Assembly (NCBI RefSeq): GCF_014235845.1
Contig: NZ_JACJUQ010000004.1
Location: 124,001-188,000, forward strand
DNA: 64,000 bases
Direction: 5' to 3'
DNA from: Pontivivens nitratireducens
GTDB lineage: Bacteria; Pseudomonadota; Alphaproteobacteria; Rhodobacterales; Rhodobacteraceae
This document shows, piece by piece, positions 45,028-57,741 of this stretch (its first letter is position 1; each line of letters starts with the position of its first letter). The notes beneath the pieces are model-generated. The model saw only the letters and a program-made list of their open reading frames with translations, was not told where the DNA came from and ran no database searches. A program made the position numbers and the translations under genes.

Positions 45028-45968
45028 TGAAGATCTTCGTGACCCGGCGACTGCCCGACAGCGTCATGGCCCGCGCTCGCGGCATGGGCGCGGACCTGCA
45101 CGACAGCGATACGGTTCTGAATGACGCGGACCGCGCCGCCCTGCTGCGCGATTATGACGCCGTGGTGTGCACGCTGGGCGACAGGTTTTCGGCGGATATG
45201 TTCGCCGGTGATCCGCGCTGCCGTCTGATCGCGAATTTCGGGGTCGGCTACAATCATATCGACGCCGATGCCGCTTATGCCGCGGGCATCACCGTGACCA
45301 ACACGCCCGGCGTTCTGACCGATGCGACCGCCGATCTGGCGATGGCGCTGATGCTGATGGCCCTGCGCCGCGCCGGTGAGGGGGAGCGGATGGTCCGCGC
45401 GGATGCGTGGCCCGGCTGGACGCCAACGCAGATGCTGGGCCAATCCGTCACCGGGCGGACACTGGGCATCGTCGGCATGGGCCGGATCGGTCAGGCAATG
45501 GCGCGCAGGGCGCATCACGGCTTTGGAATGCGGATCCTGTATTACAATCGCTCGGCCAAGGATTTGGATTTTCCGGCGCAACGGCTCGACACGGTCGAGG
45601 ATTTGGCCGCACAGGCCGATGTGGTGGCAATCCATGCTCCCGGCGGCGCGGACACCCGGCATCTGTTCGGTGCCGCCGCCATCGCCGCGATGAAACCCAC
45701 GGGCGTTCTGATCAACACTTCACGCGGGGATGTGGTGGATGAGGGCGCGCTGATCGAAGCCCTGGCATCCGGCGCGATCTACGCCGCCGGTCTGGATGTG
45801 TACGAGGCCGAGCCTGCCGTCCCTGCCCGTCTGCGCGCACTGGACAACGCCGTGCTGCTGCCGCATCTGGGCTCAGCCACATTGGAGGTACGTGAAGCGA
45901 TGGGAAACATGGCGTTGGATAATGTCGAGGCATTCGTGACGGGGCGTCAGGTGCCCAATCCGGTATGA
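45027..45968 (+). CDS. D-2-hydroxyacid dehydrogenase (glyoxylate/hydroxypyruvate reductase-like)
   Basis: 313 residues. The NAD(P) motif is GIVGMGRIGQAMARRA; catalytic Arg in N-T-S-R-G-D, and His in LLPHLGSATLEVREAM. It probably reduces glyoxylate or hydroxypyruvate. Starts one base into the csaA stop codon region (TGATGA). Overlaps slyX at its end. Confidence 0.93.
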   Translation: MKIFVTRRLPDSVMARARGMGADLHDSDTVLNDADRAALLRDYDAVVCTLGDRFSADMFAGDPRCRLIANFGVGYNHIDADAAYAAGITVTNTPGVLTDATADLAMALMLMALRRAGEGERMVRADAWPGWTPTQMLGQSVTGRTLGIVGMGRIGQAMARRAHHGFGMRILYYNRSAKDLDFPAQRLDTVEDLAAQADVVAIHAPGGADTRHLFGAAAIAAMKPTGVLINTSRGDVVDEGALIEALASGAIYAAGLDVYEAEPAVPARLRALDNAVLLPHLGSATLEVREAMGNMALDNVEAFVTGRQVPNPV

Positions 45969-46168
45969 GCGATACGGTCCGAATGCAGGAAGCCCTGGCC
46001 GAGGCCTTGCGCGTGGTCGAGGATCTGAACGAGGTCGTCACCGATCAGGCGAACCGGATCGAGTTGCTGGAACGTCGGGTCAACATGCTGATGACCCGCG
46101 CGGCGGAGCAGGAGGCGGATCAGGCCAGCGGTCTGCCCCTGTCGGATCAACGGCCCCCGCATTATTGA
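45965..46168 (+). CDS. slyX: SlyX-family coiled-coil protein
   Basis: 67 residues, a heptad-type coiled coil (ALRVVEDLNEVVTDQANRIE, then LLERRVNMLM) and a short Pro-rich tail ending PPHY, as in SlyX. Function unknown. Starts in ATGA overlap with the dehydrogenase. Confidence 0.88.
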   Translation: MSDTVRMQEALAEALRVVEDLNEVVTDQANRIELLERRVNMLMTRAAEQEADQASGLPLSDQRPPHY

Positions 46169-46185
46169 GGCTGAGCGCCAGTATC

Positions 46186-46205
46186 GCTACAGCACACCCT
46201 CATGG

Positions 46206-46220
<15 letters not shown>
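46186..46220. repeat. Direct repeat at the 3' end of the iron-type permease
   Basis: GCTACAGCACACCCTC occurs at 46186-46201 and again at 46205-46220, 19 bp apart. The permease stop codon (46206-46208, minus) lies in the second copy. A recent tandem duplication. Confidence 0.85.
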
Positions 46221-49723
<3,503 letters not shown>

Positions 49724-49735
49724 CCGGTGCTTAAA

Positions 49736-49839
49736 GCCATGGCGCGGGCCTTTCGCAGCCCTATCGCCATGGCACTTTAACTGGCCCACTTTAACCGGCC
49801 GTGACCTTCCCTCCTCACATCGATCCAAGCGAGGAGGGA
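49736..49839. terminator. Two consecutive hairpins and a tandem repeat after pgm
   Basis: First hairpin: GCCATGGCG (49736-49744) and CGCCATGGC (49765-49773) around a nested GGGC/GCCC stem. Then ACTTTAACTGGCCC and ACTTTAACCGGCCG in tandem (49774-49801). Second hairpin: TCCCTCCTC (49808-49816) and GAGGAGGGA (49831-49839). The block separates convergent pgm and ubiK. Confidence 0.7.
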
Positions 49840-49852
49840 GGGCCGTAAGGGG

Positions 49853-50101
49853 TTACCCCGAATGCTTCGCTTCGAGCGCCACGATCCGCGCTTCGAGGGA
49901 TGCGTTCTCCTCGCGGGCCTTTTGCGCCATGGCGCGAACGGCGTCGAATTCCTCACGCGTGACGAAATCACGATCGGCCAGCCAGCGATCCATCAGGTTC
50001 TTCACGGCATTCTCTGCCTCGGAACGGGCGCCCTGCGCCACGCCCATCGCGTTGGTCATCAACTGGCTCACATCGTCCAGAATACGGTTTCTGCTCTGCA
50101 T
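49853..50101 (-). CDS. ubiK: Ubiquinone biosynthesis accessory factor UbiK
   Basis: 82 residues of the BMFP family: an N-terminal amphipathic helix (DDVSQLMTNAMGVAQGAR) and a C-terminal coiled coil ending LEARIVALEAK. It helps assemble the Ubi complex at the membrane. It is divergent from lgt. Confidence 0.9.
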   Translation of the reverse strand: MQSRNRILDDVSQLMTNAMGVAQGARSEAENAVKNLMDRWLADRDFVTREEFDAVRAMAQKAREENASLEARIVALEAKHSG

Positions 50102-50233
50102 CGGTTCATTCTCCTGTCACTGTGGCATTTGATATGGGAGCGGCACAGCCCTGAGGCAAGCGTGACTTGACTTCCCCGTCCTGTCATGGGGTAGGGAACG
50201 CAGTTCAACATGAGGCCCAAGACGAGGTAGGCC

Positions 50234-51127
50234 ATGCCCTTTCCAGATATCGACCCCATCGCATTCCAGTTCAGCGTGTTCGGCTTTACCCTCGCGCTGC
50301 GCTGGTATGCGCTCGCCTATATCGTCGGCATTGTCGCGGGATGGAGGGTGGCGGCCATGGTGACGCGACGCGATGCCCTGTGGGGCGGCCCCTCGCCGGT
50401 CACGCCGAAACATCTGGAGGATTTCGTCACCTGGGCAATCCTCGGCATCATTCTGGGCGGGCGTCTGGGCTACGTCCTGTTCTATCAGCCCGGTTATTTC
50501 CTGAGCAATCCGGCCGATATCCTGCGCGTCTGGGATGGCGGGATGAGCTTTCACGGCGGGTTCATCGGGATGGGCGTGGCGATCGTCGCCTTTGCCATGC
50601 GCAGCGGTATCCCCATCCTCAGCCTGGCGGACATCATCGGGCTGGTCGCCCCCATCGGCCTGTTGCTGGGCCGGGTGGCGAATTTCGTGAACGCGGAGTT
50701 GTGGGGGCGACCCACCGACATGCTGTGGGGCGTCGCCTTTCCGGGGGCACGTGCACAAACCTGCCCCGACTTCTGGCCACTCGCCCCCGGTGCGCCGTGC
50801 CTGCGCCACCCCTCGCAATTATACGAAGCCGGGCTGGAGGGGATCGTACTGTTCGGTGCTCTGCTGCTGGCGGTCTGGGGGTTCAAGGCGCTGCGGCGTC
50901 CGGGTCTGGTCACGGGGATGTTCTTCATCGGGTACGGGCTGGCGCGGACCTTCGTCGAGTTTTTTCGTCAGGGTGACGCGCAATATATCAGCGCCGGCAA
51001 TCCGTTCGGGCAGGTCATCCGCTTCGGTGACAGCGCATGGGCGGGGTTGAGCATGGGGCAGATCCTGTCCCTGCCGATGATCGCCGTCGGCATCGCGTTC
51101 GTGCTGTGGTCGCGTCGCAAGGCATGA
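50234..51127 (+). CDS. lgt: Prolipoprotein diacylglyceryl transferase
   Basis: 297 residues, seven membrane segments. The Lgt signature is GRVANFVNAELWGRPTD, with the essential Arg, and WYALAYIVGI in the first segment. It attaches the lipid to the lipobox cysteine, so it acts on the many lipoproteins predicted in this window. It overlaps midA (ATGA). Confidence 0.97.
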   Translation: MPFPDIDPIAFQFSVFGFTLALRWYALAYIVGIVAGWRVAAMVTRRDALWGGPSPVTPKHLEDFVTWAILGIILGGRLGYVLFYQPGYFLSNPADILRVWDGGMSFHGGFIGMGVAIVAFAMRSGIPILSLADIIGLVAPIGLLLGRVANFVNAELWGRPTDMLWGVAFPGARAQTCPDFWPLAPGAPCLRHPSQLYEAGLEGIVLFGALLLAVWGFKALRRPGLVTGMFFIGYGLARTFVEFFRQGDAQYISAGNPFGQVIRFGDSAWAGLSMGQILSLPMIAVGIAFVLWSRRKA

Positions 51128-52179
51128 GCGAGCTGGGCGACATCGTGCGGCGACAGATCAGCCTGTCCGGCCCGATCAACATCGCGGATTACATGACCCT
51201 GTGCCTGCAGCATCCGCAGCACGGCTATTACATTACGCGCGATCCGTTCGGCGCGGCGGGCGACTTCACCACCGCGCCTGAGATCAGCCAGATATTCGGA
51301 GAGATGATCGGCCTGGCACTGGCCCAGATCTGGCAGGATCAGGGCGGTGGAGAGATGGTTCTGGCCGAAGCCGGACCGGGTCGAGGCACCCTGATGGCGG
51401 ACATCCTGCGCGCGACCGCACGGGTGCCGGGTTTTCACAGCGCGATGCAGGTCCACCTGATCGAGACGTCGCCCGTGTTGCGAACGCGACAGCGTGAGGC
51501 ACTGCACCCCCGCCCGGTCACATGGCACGACAGCGTCGGAGATCTGCCCGATGGCCCGGTCCTGTTCGTGGCGAACGAATTCTTCGATGCGCTGCCGATC
51601 CGCCAGTTCGTGCGGCAGGGCCGTGGTTGGGCGGAACGCGCCGTGGGATTGCAGGACGGTGCCCTGTCCTTCGGTTTGTTGCCGGCATCGACGCAACCTG
51701 TGCTCGACGATCTGTTTGCCGGTGTGCCCGAGGGCACGCTGGTCGAATGGTGTCCCGCCGCCGCGCCGATCCTGCACGACATCGCCGCACGGGTGCGGCA
51801 GGGCGGGGCGGCACTGATCCTCGATTACGGGGCGCGTGACGGCACGGGCGATACCCTGCAGGCGCTGCGCGCGCAGGCGCCCGTCGATCCGCTGGCCACC
51901 CCCGGTGAGGCTGACCTGACGGCACATGTAAATTTCGGGCATCTGATCCGCGCGGCGGGCCTGCCCCACGGGATCGAGGATCAGGGCGCGTTTCTGGAAC
52001 TTCTGGGCATCACCGCCCGGGCGCAGCAACTGGCCCGGCACCATACGGGTATTGCCGCCGCACATAGAAGGTTGACGCATCCGCAGGAAATGGGAACGCT
52101 GTTCAAGGTATTAGGGCTGAGCGCACACGCGCCCCTGCCCGGCTTTCGCAATTTTACCACCAAGGGTGTTCAAGTCTGA
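51124..52179 (+). CDS. MidA/NDUFAF7-family methyltransferase
   Basis: 351 residues. SAM motif LAEAGPGRGTLMADIL; family motifs YITRDPFGAAGDFTTAPEIS and VANEFFDALPIRQF. NDUFAF7 dimethylates an Arg of complex I subunit NDUFS2; a similar role is possible here. The ATG overlaps the lgt stop, and the stop overlaps the pgeF start. Confidence 0.92.
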   Translation: MSELGDIVRRQISLSGPINIADYMTLCLQHPQHGYYITRDPFGAAGDFTTAPEISQIFGEMIGLALAQIWQDQGGGEMVLAEAGPGRGTLMADILRATARVPGFHSAMQVHLIETSPVLRTRQREALHPRPVTWHDSVGDLPDGPVLFVANEFFDALPIRQFVRQGRGWAERAVGLQDGALSFGLLPASTQPVLDDLFAGVPEGTLVEWCPAAAPILHDIAARVRQGGAALILDYGARDGTGDTLQALRAQAPVDPLATPGEADLTAHVNFGHLIRAAGLPHGIEDQGAFLELLGITARAQQLARHHTGIAAAHRRLTHPQEMGTLFKVLGLSAHAPLPGFRNFTTKGVQV

Positions 52180-52934
52180 TGACGCTGGAAATTCTCGTCT
52201 CCGATGGGTTGTCCGATGTTCGGCACGGGTTTTTCACCCGCCGGGGCGGGGCATCGTCGGGCATTTTCGGCGGCCTCAATTGCGGGCCGGGATCGTCCGA
52301 TCAGGCGGAGGCGGTGCGCATCAATCGCACCCGCGTCGCGACCGCGATGGGCGGCACGCTCGACAGTCTGATCTCACTGCAACAAATCCACAGTCCCGAT
52401 GTGGTCACGCTGGACGCCATTCCGGCGGAGCGTCCCAAAGCGGACGGCATGGTGACACGGCACGAAGGGTTGATCCTGGGCATCCTGACCGCCGATTGCG
52501 CGCCTGTCCTGTTCGCTGACAGCGCGGCGGGCGTGATCGGTGCGGCCCATGCCGGCTGGAAGGGGGCCGTGGGCGGCGTGCTGGAGGCGACGGTCGCGTC
52601 CATGCTGGCGCTGGGTGCAACACGTGAAGGCATCCATGCCACCGTCGGCCCGACAATCAGCCAGCGCAATTACGAGGTCGGACTGGATTTCATGGATGAC
52701 GTGCTGGCGGAGGATGGCGGCAACACCCGGTTCTTCGCCGGGGGCCGCAGTGATGACAAGGTGCAGTTCGACCTGCCCTCCTATGTTGTGGCCAAGCTGC
52801 GCAATGCCGGGGTCACCGCGGAATGGACCGGACATTGCACCTATGCGGAGCCGGACCGGTTCTTCTCCTTCCGCAGAACGACCCATCGGGGTGAGGTCGA
52901 TTACGGGCGTCAGATCGCGTGTATCCGTCTGTGA
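52179..52934 (+). CDS. pgeF: Peptidoglycan editing factor PgeF (multicopper polyphenol oxidase-fold)
   Basis: 251 residues. Copper/zinc residues in LTADCAPVLF and AHAGWKGAVGG, and WTGHCTYAEPDRFFSFRR. PgeF removes wrongly incorporated L-Ser from muropeptides. It is coupled to midA (TGATG), giving the lgt-midA-pgeF order. Confidence 0.94.
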   Translation: MTLEILVSDGLSDVRHGFFTRRGGASSGIFGGLNCGPGSSDQAEAVRINRTRVATAMGGTLDSLISLQQIHSPDVVTLDAIPAERPKADGMVTRHEGLILGILTADCAPVLFADSAAGVIGAAHAGWKGAVGGVLEATVASMLALGATREGIHATVGPTISQRNYEVGLDFMDDVLAEDGGNTRFFAGGRSDDKVQFDLPSYVVAKLRNAGVTAEWTGHCTYAEPDRFFSFRRTTHRGEVDYGRQIACIRL

Positions 52935-52980
52935 GCTGCCCCCTGCCCAACATCTGCCCCCTGTCCGGCATGGTGGTCAG

Positions 52981-53466
52981 ATGATCCGGGTGCTGTTGCT
53001 GTTGCTGTTGCTGTCACTTGCCGCGTGCAACCCGGCGCTGGATCAGGCCGGACTGGCCCCCCGGTCCGCCTTGCTGGCGAAGGATGTCGTCATGACGATC
53101 CGTGTCGATTTCCGCAATGATGCCGCGACCGCGGACGCGGTGGCAGCCGAAACCGCGCGCCTGTTGGGACCGGAGTTCCAGTTCAGGACCATGACCGGGC
53201 GCGAGTTGATCCTCAACATGACCGGCCGCCTGACCCGCGTGCAGCAGGACGGGACACCAACGCTGATAATGGATTGGGATGTGCGCGATCAGGGGGGCAC
53301 CAGCATCGCCCTGTTCCGGGTCGCCATCGTGACGCAGACGACCCTCAGCGGTGGGATCAGTAACCGCGACCGGCGCGGACTGGCATTCTATACGGCTGAA
53401 AAACTGACGCAGCAGGACGGCATTCGTGAGATCGTGCGCGCACGCAGGTCCGCGCAGGGCAGTTAG
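52981..53466 (+). CDS. Lipoprotein of unknown function (161 aa)
   Basis: 161 residues. The lipoprotein signal has an extremely regular Leu core made by four TGCTGT repeats, then lipobox L-A-A-C (Cys16). The mature part has an alpha/beta look (TIRVDFRNDAATADAVAAE) and no known motif. It follows pgeF by 46 bp. The stop overlaps the end of the convergent Lrp gene. Confidence 0.75.
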   Translation: MIRVLLLLLLLSLAACNPALDQAGLAPRSALLAKDVVMTIRVDFRNDAATADAVAAETARLLGPEFQFRTMTGRELILNMTGRLTRVQQDGTPTLIMDWDVRDQGGTSIALFRVAIVTQTTLSGGISNRDRRGLAFYTAEKLTQQDGIREIVRARRSAQGS

Positions 53467-53966
53467 AGCGCACCGTCAGCGACCCGCGCTTCCAGCACGT
53501 CGAACGGCACGCCCGGCTCGTTCTTCGCATTGCGGATCACCAGCGATGTCTTGACGCTGGCCACATTGTCCGCCGAGGTCAGATCCTCGGTCAGGAAGCT
53601 TTGAAAGCTCGACAGATCCGGGGCCACGCATTTGAGGATGAAGTCGATCTCACCGTTGAGCATATGGCACTCACGCACCAAGGGCCACGCACGGCAGGCC
53701 GCCTCGAACGCGGAGAGGTCCTTCTCCGCCTGCGAGCGCAGCGACACCATCGCGAAAACCTGCACCTCGAACCCCAGTTCGCGCGCATTCACGCGTGCAT
53801 GATAATCGGTGATATATCCCGTTTCCTCCAACGCGCGAACGCGGCGCAGGCAAGGCGGCGCGGAGATGCCGACGCGGCGCGACAGCTCCACGTTGGTCAT
53901 ACGTCCATCAGCTTGCAATTCGGCGAGGATTTTGCGGTCGATCGGGTCGAGCTTGATGCTGGGCAT
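53463..53966 (-). CDS. Lrp/AsnC-family transcriptional regulator
   Basis: 167 residues. N-terminal winged HTH (LDPIDRKILAELQADGRMTN, then VELSRRVGISAPPCLRRVRA) and C-terminal RAM ligand domain (VRECHMLNGEIDFILKCVAPD). It probably senses an amino acid and regulates transport or metabolism. ATG 53964-53966 was chosen for the family start; the open frame upstream is longer. Repeats upstream may be its operator. Confidence 0.93.
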   Translation of the reverse strand: MPSIKLDPIDRKILAELQADGRMTNVELSRRVGISAPPCLRRVRALEETGYITDYHARVNARELGFEVQVFAMVSLRSQAEKDLSAFEAACRAWPLVRECHMLNGEIDFILKCVAPDLSSFQSFLTEDLTSADNVASVKTSLVIRNAKNEPGVPFDVLEARVADGAL

Positions 53967-54036
53967 GGGGGCCTTTAGGTTCGTTACGTGGAAGCCCACG
54001 CCAATTTTTCCGTATGATAGGCAAAAGCTCACGGGA

Positions 54037-54067
54037 ACGCAATAATATTTCAGGGACACGCAATAAT
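54037..54067. repeat. Two direct repeats 21 bp apart between lrp and the ELM1-like gene
   Basis: ACGCAATAAT at 54037-54046 and 54058-54067. A 21-bp spacing places both on one helix face, as is usual for Lrp-type sites. The second copy touches the TTG start of the ELM1-like gene. Candidate autoregulatory site of the divergent Lrp gene. Confidence 0.55.
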
Positions 54068-54981
54068 TGTCACGCAAACGTCTCAACATTGCGATCGTGA
54101 CGGACGGAAGGCCCGCGAACCGTGTTCAGGCCGAGGGGCTGGCACAGGCCATTTCGCGATTTCAGGCAGCGGATATGAGTGTTCATGACGTTCAGGTCAA
54201 CCCGTTCTGGCGCGGTATGGCGCTGCGACTGACGCGCCATGGATACGGACAGGCACCGCAGGCCGATCTGGTCATCGGGGCCGGCAGACGTGGCAACGTG
54301 ATGGCGGCGCAGGCCCGCAGGCGCGGCGCCAGGGCCGTCGCGATCCTCGCTCCGACCGTTCCGCTGAACTGGTTCGACCTTGTGATCACCCCGGAGCATG
54401 ATGGGCTGGAGGCACCGAATGTCATCACGACGCTCGGCTCGCTCAACACCATGACGCCGCAACGGATCGCGGAGGCGGCCGAGGGGCTGCCCCCCCTCCC
54501 CCCCCGCGCGCTGGTCGCGCTGATCGGAGGGCCGTCGAAAAGCGCGGAGTTCGGTCCGCGCGAAACCGACGCCCTGATCGCGGACCTGTCCCGGTTCGAA
54601 GCGGCGGGGTACATCCTCTACGCCACGCCATCGCGCAGGACGCCGCAAACCGTGATCGACGCGTTGCGCGCCCGCTTTGCACGGATGACGGTCTGGGACG
54701 GATCCGCGCCCAACCCCTATCCGGGATGGCTGCACATGGCGGATGCGATCCTGGTGACCCGCGACAGCGTCAACATGATCAGCGAGGCGGCGGCGACGGG
54801 TCTGCCGCTCTACGTCAGCGGTGCCGGGCCGCTCACCCCGAAATTCGCGCGGTTTCAGCAGGCGCTGTTCGCGCGCGACATTATCAGGGACGCGGCGGAC
54901 GGCCCCGCCCACTGGACCTACACCCCCCTGCGGGAGGCCGATCGCATCGCGCCCATGGTGATCGAGCGCATCGGACTTTAA
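54067..54981 (+). CDS. ELM1/GtrOC1-like protein (DUF1022)
   Basis: 304 residues of the mitochondrial fission ELM1-like family: IAIVTDGRPANRVQAEGLAQ at the start, GAGRRGNVMAAQARRRGARA, and DAILVTRDSVNMISEAAATG. The fold is glycosyltransferase-like (GT-B). In bacteria its function is unclear; it often sits near LPS genes. The start must be TTG 54067-54069 or later, because an in-frame stop codon immediately precedes it; AGGGA stands 11 nt upstream. Confidence 0.83.
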   Translation: MSRKRLNIAIVTDGRPANRVQAEGLAQAISRFQAADMSVHDVQVNPFWRGMALRLTRHGYGQAPQADLVIGAGRRGNVMAAQARRRGARAVAILAPTVPLNWFDLVITPEHDGLEAPNVITTLGSLNTMTPQRIAEAAEGLPPLPPRALVALIGGPSKSAEFGPRETDALIADLSRFEAAGYILYATPSRRTPQTVIDALRARFARMTVWDGSAPNPYPGWLHMADAILVTRDSVNMISEAAATGLPLYVSGAGPLTPKFARFQQALFARDIIRDAADGPAHWTYTPLREADRIAPMVIERIGL

Positions 54982-56019
<1,038 letters not shown>

Positions 56020-56021
56020 CC

Positions 56022-56786
56022 CTAACGGTCGGTGGCCTTGGCGAGCATCTTCGCGATGCGCAGCCACCGACCGAATGCAGAGATAACCGAGAAGACGAAC
56101 CCCTTCCACCCGCCGAAGATATGGCGTCGAAACACCCACACCTTGATAAACTGCATCGGCATTTCGGTAATCAGCCGCACGCGCAGCGACCATTGCGACT
56201 TATCTTTTCCAGCTTGCACCTGAAACGTCGTGAGAGGGTCGATTTTCTGGACCAAAGCCCCCCAGCTCGAAAACGAGTAATGGTAAATCGGGCCGTTCAA
56301 CTGAACTTCTGACGCATCCTGCTGTCCCACGACCCGATCATAAAGAGGATGGTCGCGATACCGACCGGCCGCTTTGTGATAAAACCGCACGACATTGTAA
56401 TCATCAGCAAAGGGGCGTGGCTTGATGTCGCCCGGATAGACGTTGAGGATGCGGATACGGAACAAAGCAGGCTTCGCATCGGGCAGTATCGCGTCGATCT
56501 CATCCCGCAAATCGGGCTGCACGACCTCATCCGCGTCGATGTTCAGCAGCCAGTCGTAGGTGCAACGATCCTCAGCATACCGTTTTTGGGCCCCATAGCC
56601 CGCAAAGGGATGATGAAAAACCTTGGCACCCGCTGCCTTCGCAATGGCGATGGTATCGTCGGTACTGCCGGAATCGACTACGATGATTTCATCGGCCCAG
56701 TCGCGAACCGCGCTCAGAGTACGCCCCAGTCGATCCCCCTCGTTCAATGTGATCAGAAAGACGGAGATAGGGGGTCTGGCAGACAT
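56022..56786 (-). CDS. Family 2 glycosyltransferase (KdtX/WaaE-like)
   Basis: 254 residues. GT-A motifs: SVFLITLNEGDRLGRTL, VDSGSTDDTIAIAKAAGAKV, and the DxD metal motif NIDADEVV. The length and pattern fit the lipopolysaccharide-core glucosyltransferase group; the acceptor is unknown. Convergent with trxB at 3 bp. Confidence 0.88.
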   Translation of the reverse strand: MSARPPISVFLITLNEGDRLGRTLSAVRDWADEIIVVDSGSTDDTIAIAKAAGAKVFHHPFAGYGAQKRYAEDRCTYDWLLNIDADEVVQPDLRDEIDAILPDAKPALFRIRILNVYPGDIKPRPFADDYNVVRFYHKAAGRYRDHPLYDRVVGQQDASEVQLNGPIYHYSFSSWGALVQKIDPLTTFQVQAGKDKSQWSLRVRLITEMPMQFIKVWVFRRHIFGGWKGFVFSVISAFGRWLRIAKMLAKATDR

Positions 56787-56888
56787 CGGAACCTCAACTT
56801 GCGCTTCGCCACAACCTGTACTGTTTCACAGCTGCTTTCAAAGCGCCTTTACAGCCGTTTCAGGAAAAGCGTGTGTCGTTCCCGTAGG

Positions 56889-57113
56889 TCAATGTACGCT
56901 GACGGGTGCCATCTCGTTCTGCCGCGCGACGATGAAGGCCGTCGCCCGGTCTGCGACCAGCGCGATCCGCTCGCCCGTATTGGTGTGGATCGCATAGATC
57001 GTGGCCTGATCGATCTGGTCGCGAACCTCCTGCGGCAGGTCTGCGGTCGCCACCTGACGCACGTAGACGGTGCGCTCGGTCATCCGGTTCGGTGTTCTTG
57101 TTTCGGTCGTCAT
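56889..57113 (-). CDS. DUF1150-family protein
   Basis: 74 residues: YVRQVATADLPQEVRDQIDQ, then IYAIHTNTGERIALVADR, typical of DUF1150, small proteins that follow hsp20 genes in Rhodobacterales. Function unknown; from context it belongs to the heat-shock transcript. Confidence 0.87.
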   Translation of the reverse strand: MTTETRTPNRMTERTVYVRQVATADLPQEVRDQIDQATIYAIHTNTGERIALVADRATAFIVARQNEMAPVSVH

Positions 57114-57124
57114 GATATCCCCTC

Positions 57125-57538
57125 CTACGCGCGATTGATTTCAATGGTCTGGATCACCCTGTCGGGGGATTTGCGTTCCAGCACGATGTTGAGCAATCCG
57201 TGTTCCAGGACCGCGCCGGTGATTTCCACCCCCTCGGCCAGAACGAAGGATCGGCTGAACTGGCGGGCTGCGATGCCGCGATGCAGAAAAACCCGCTCAT
57301 CCTCCGATTCCACCTGACGCCCGCGGATCATCAATTGGCGATCCTCGACCGTGATGGAGAGGTCTTCCTCAGCGAAGCCGGCGACGGCCAGCGTGATGCG
57401 GTAGGAGCGTTCGCCTACCTGCTCGATATTATAGGGGGGATACCCCTCGGATCCGGCCTTGGCCGTGCGTTCGACCAGCCGGTCCAGCTCCTCGAACCCG
57501 AGCAGGAAGGGATGCGACGCAAGTGTGTGTCGTGTCAT
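57125..57538 (-). CDS. Hsp20/alpha-crystallin small heat-shock protein
   Basis: 137 residues. The alpha-crystallin domain has SYRITLAVAGFAEEDLSI, the A-x-x-x-G-V-L motif near the end as GVEITGAVLEHGLLNIVL, and a C-terminal IEINRA-like tail. It holds unfolded proteins for refolding. ATG 57536-57538 has AGGA. A CTTGAG-N16-CCCATAT promoter stands upstream, matching the heat-shock sigma factor. Confidence 0.94.
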   Translation of the reverse strand: MTRHTLASHPFLLGFEELDRLVERTAKAGSEGYPPYNIEQVGERSYRITLAVAGFAEEDLSITVEDRQLMIRGRQVESEDERVFLHRGIAARQFSRSFVLAEGVEITGAVLEHGLLNIVLERKSPDRVIQTIEINRA

Positions 57539-57598
57539 TGTCAGTGTCCTCATAAAGCGACAGCGAAGGCCCCGCGATGCAGCGACCTTCGATATGCA

Positions 57599-57627
57599 AT
57601 ATGGGAACGAAACCGCGCACACTCAAG
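57599..57627 (-). promoter_or_regulatory. Heat-shock (RpoH-type) promoter of hsp20
   Basis: On the minus strand CTTGAG (57622-57627), 16 bp, and CCCATAT (57599-57605). This is close to the sigma32 consensus CTTGAA and CCCATNT. It is about 60 nt before the hsp20 start. Confidence 0.78.
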
Positions 57628-57741
57628 ATGCTTCGCCCCAAGGTGGCAAGCTGGGTGCGGAACACATGCGACGCGACGTCAGGCGCGCATGGTGTGTGAA
57701 CAACGCTAAGCTTCGACAAAACAACTATTGGGGAGGCCACC

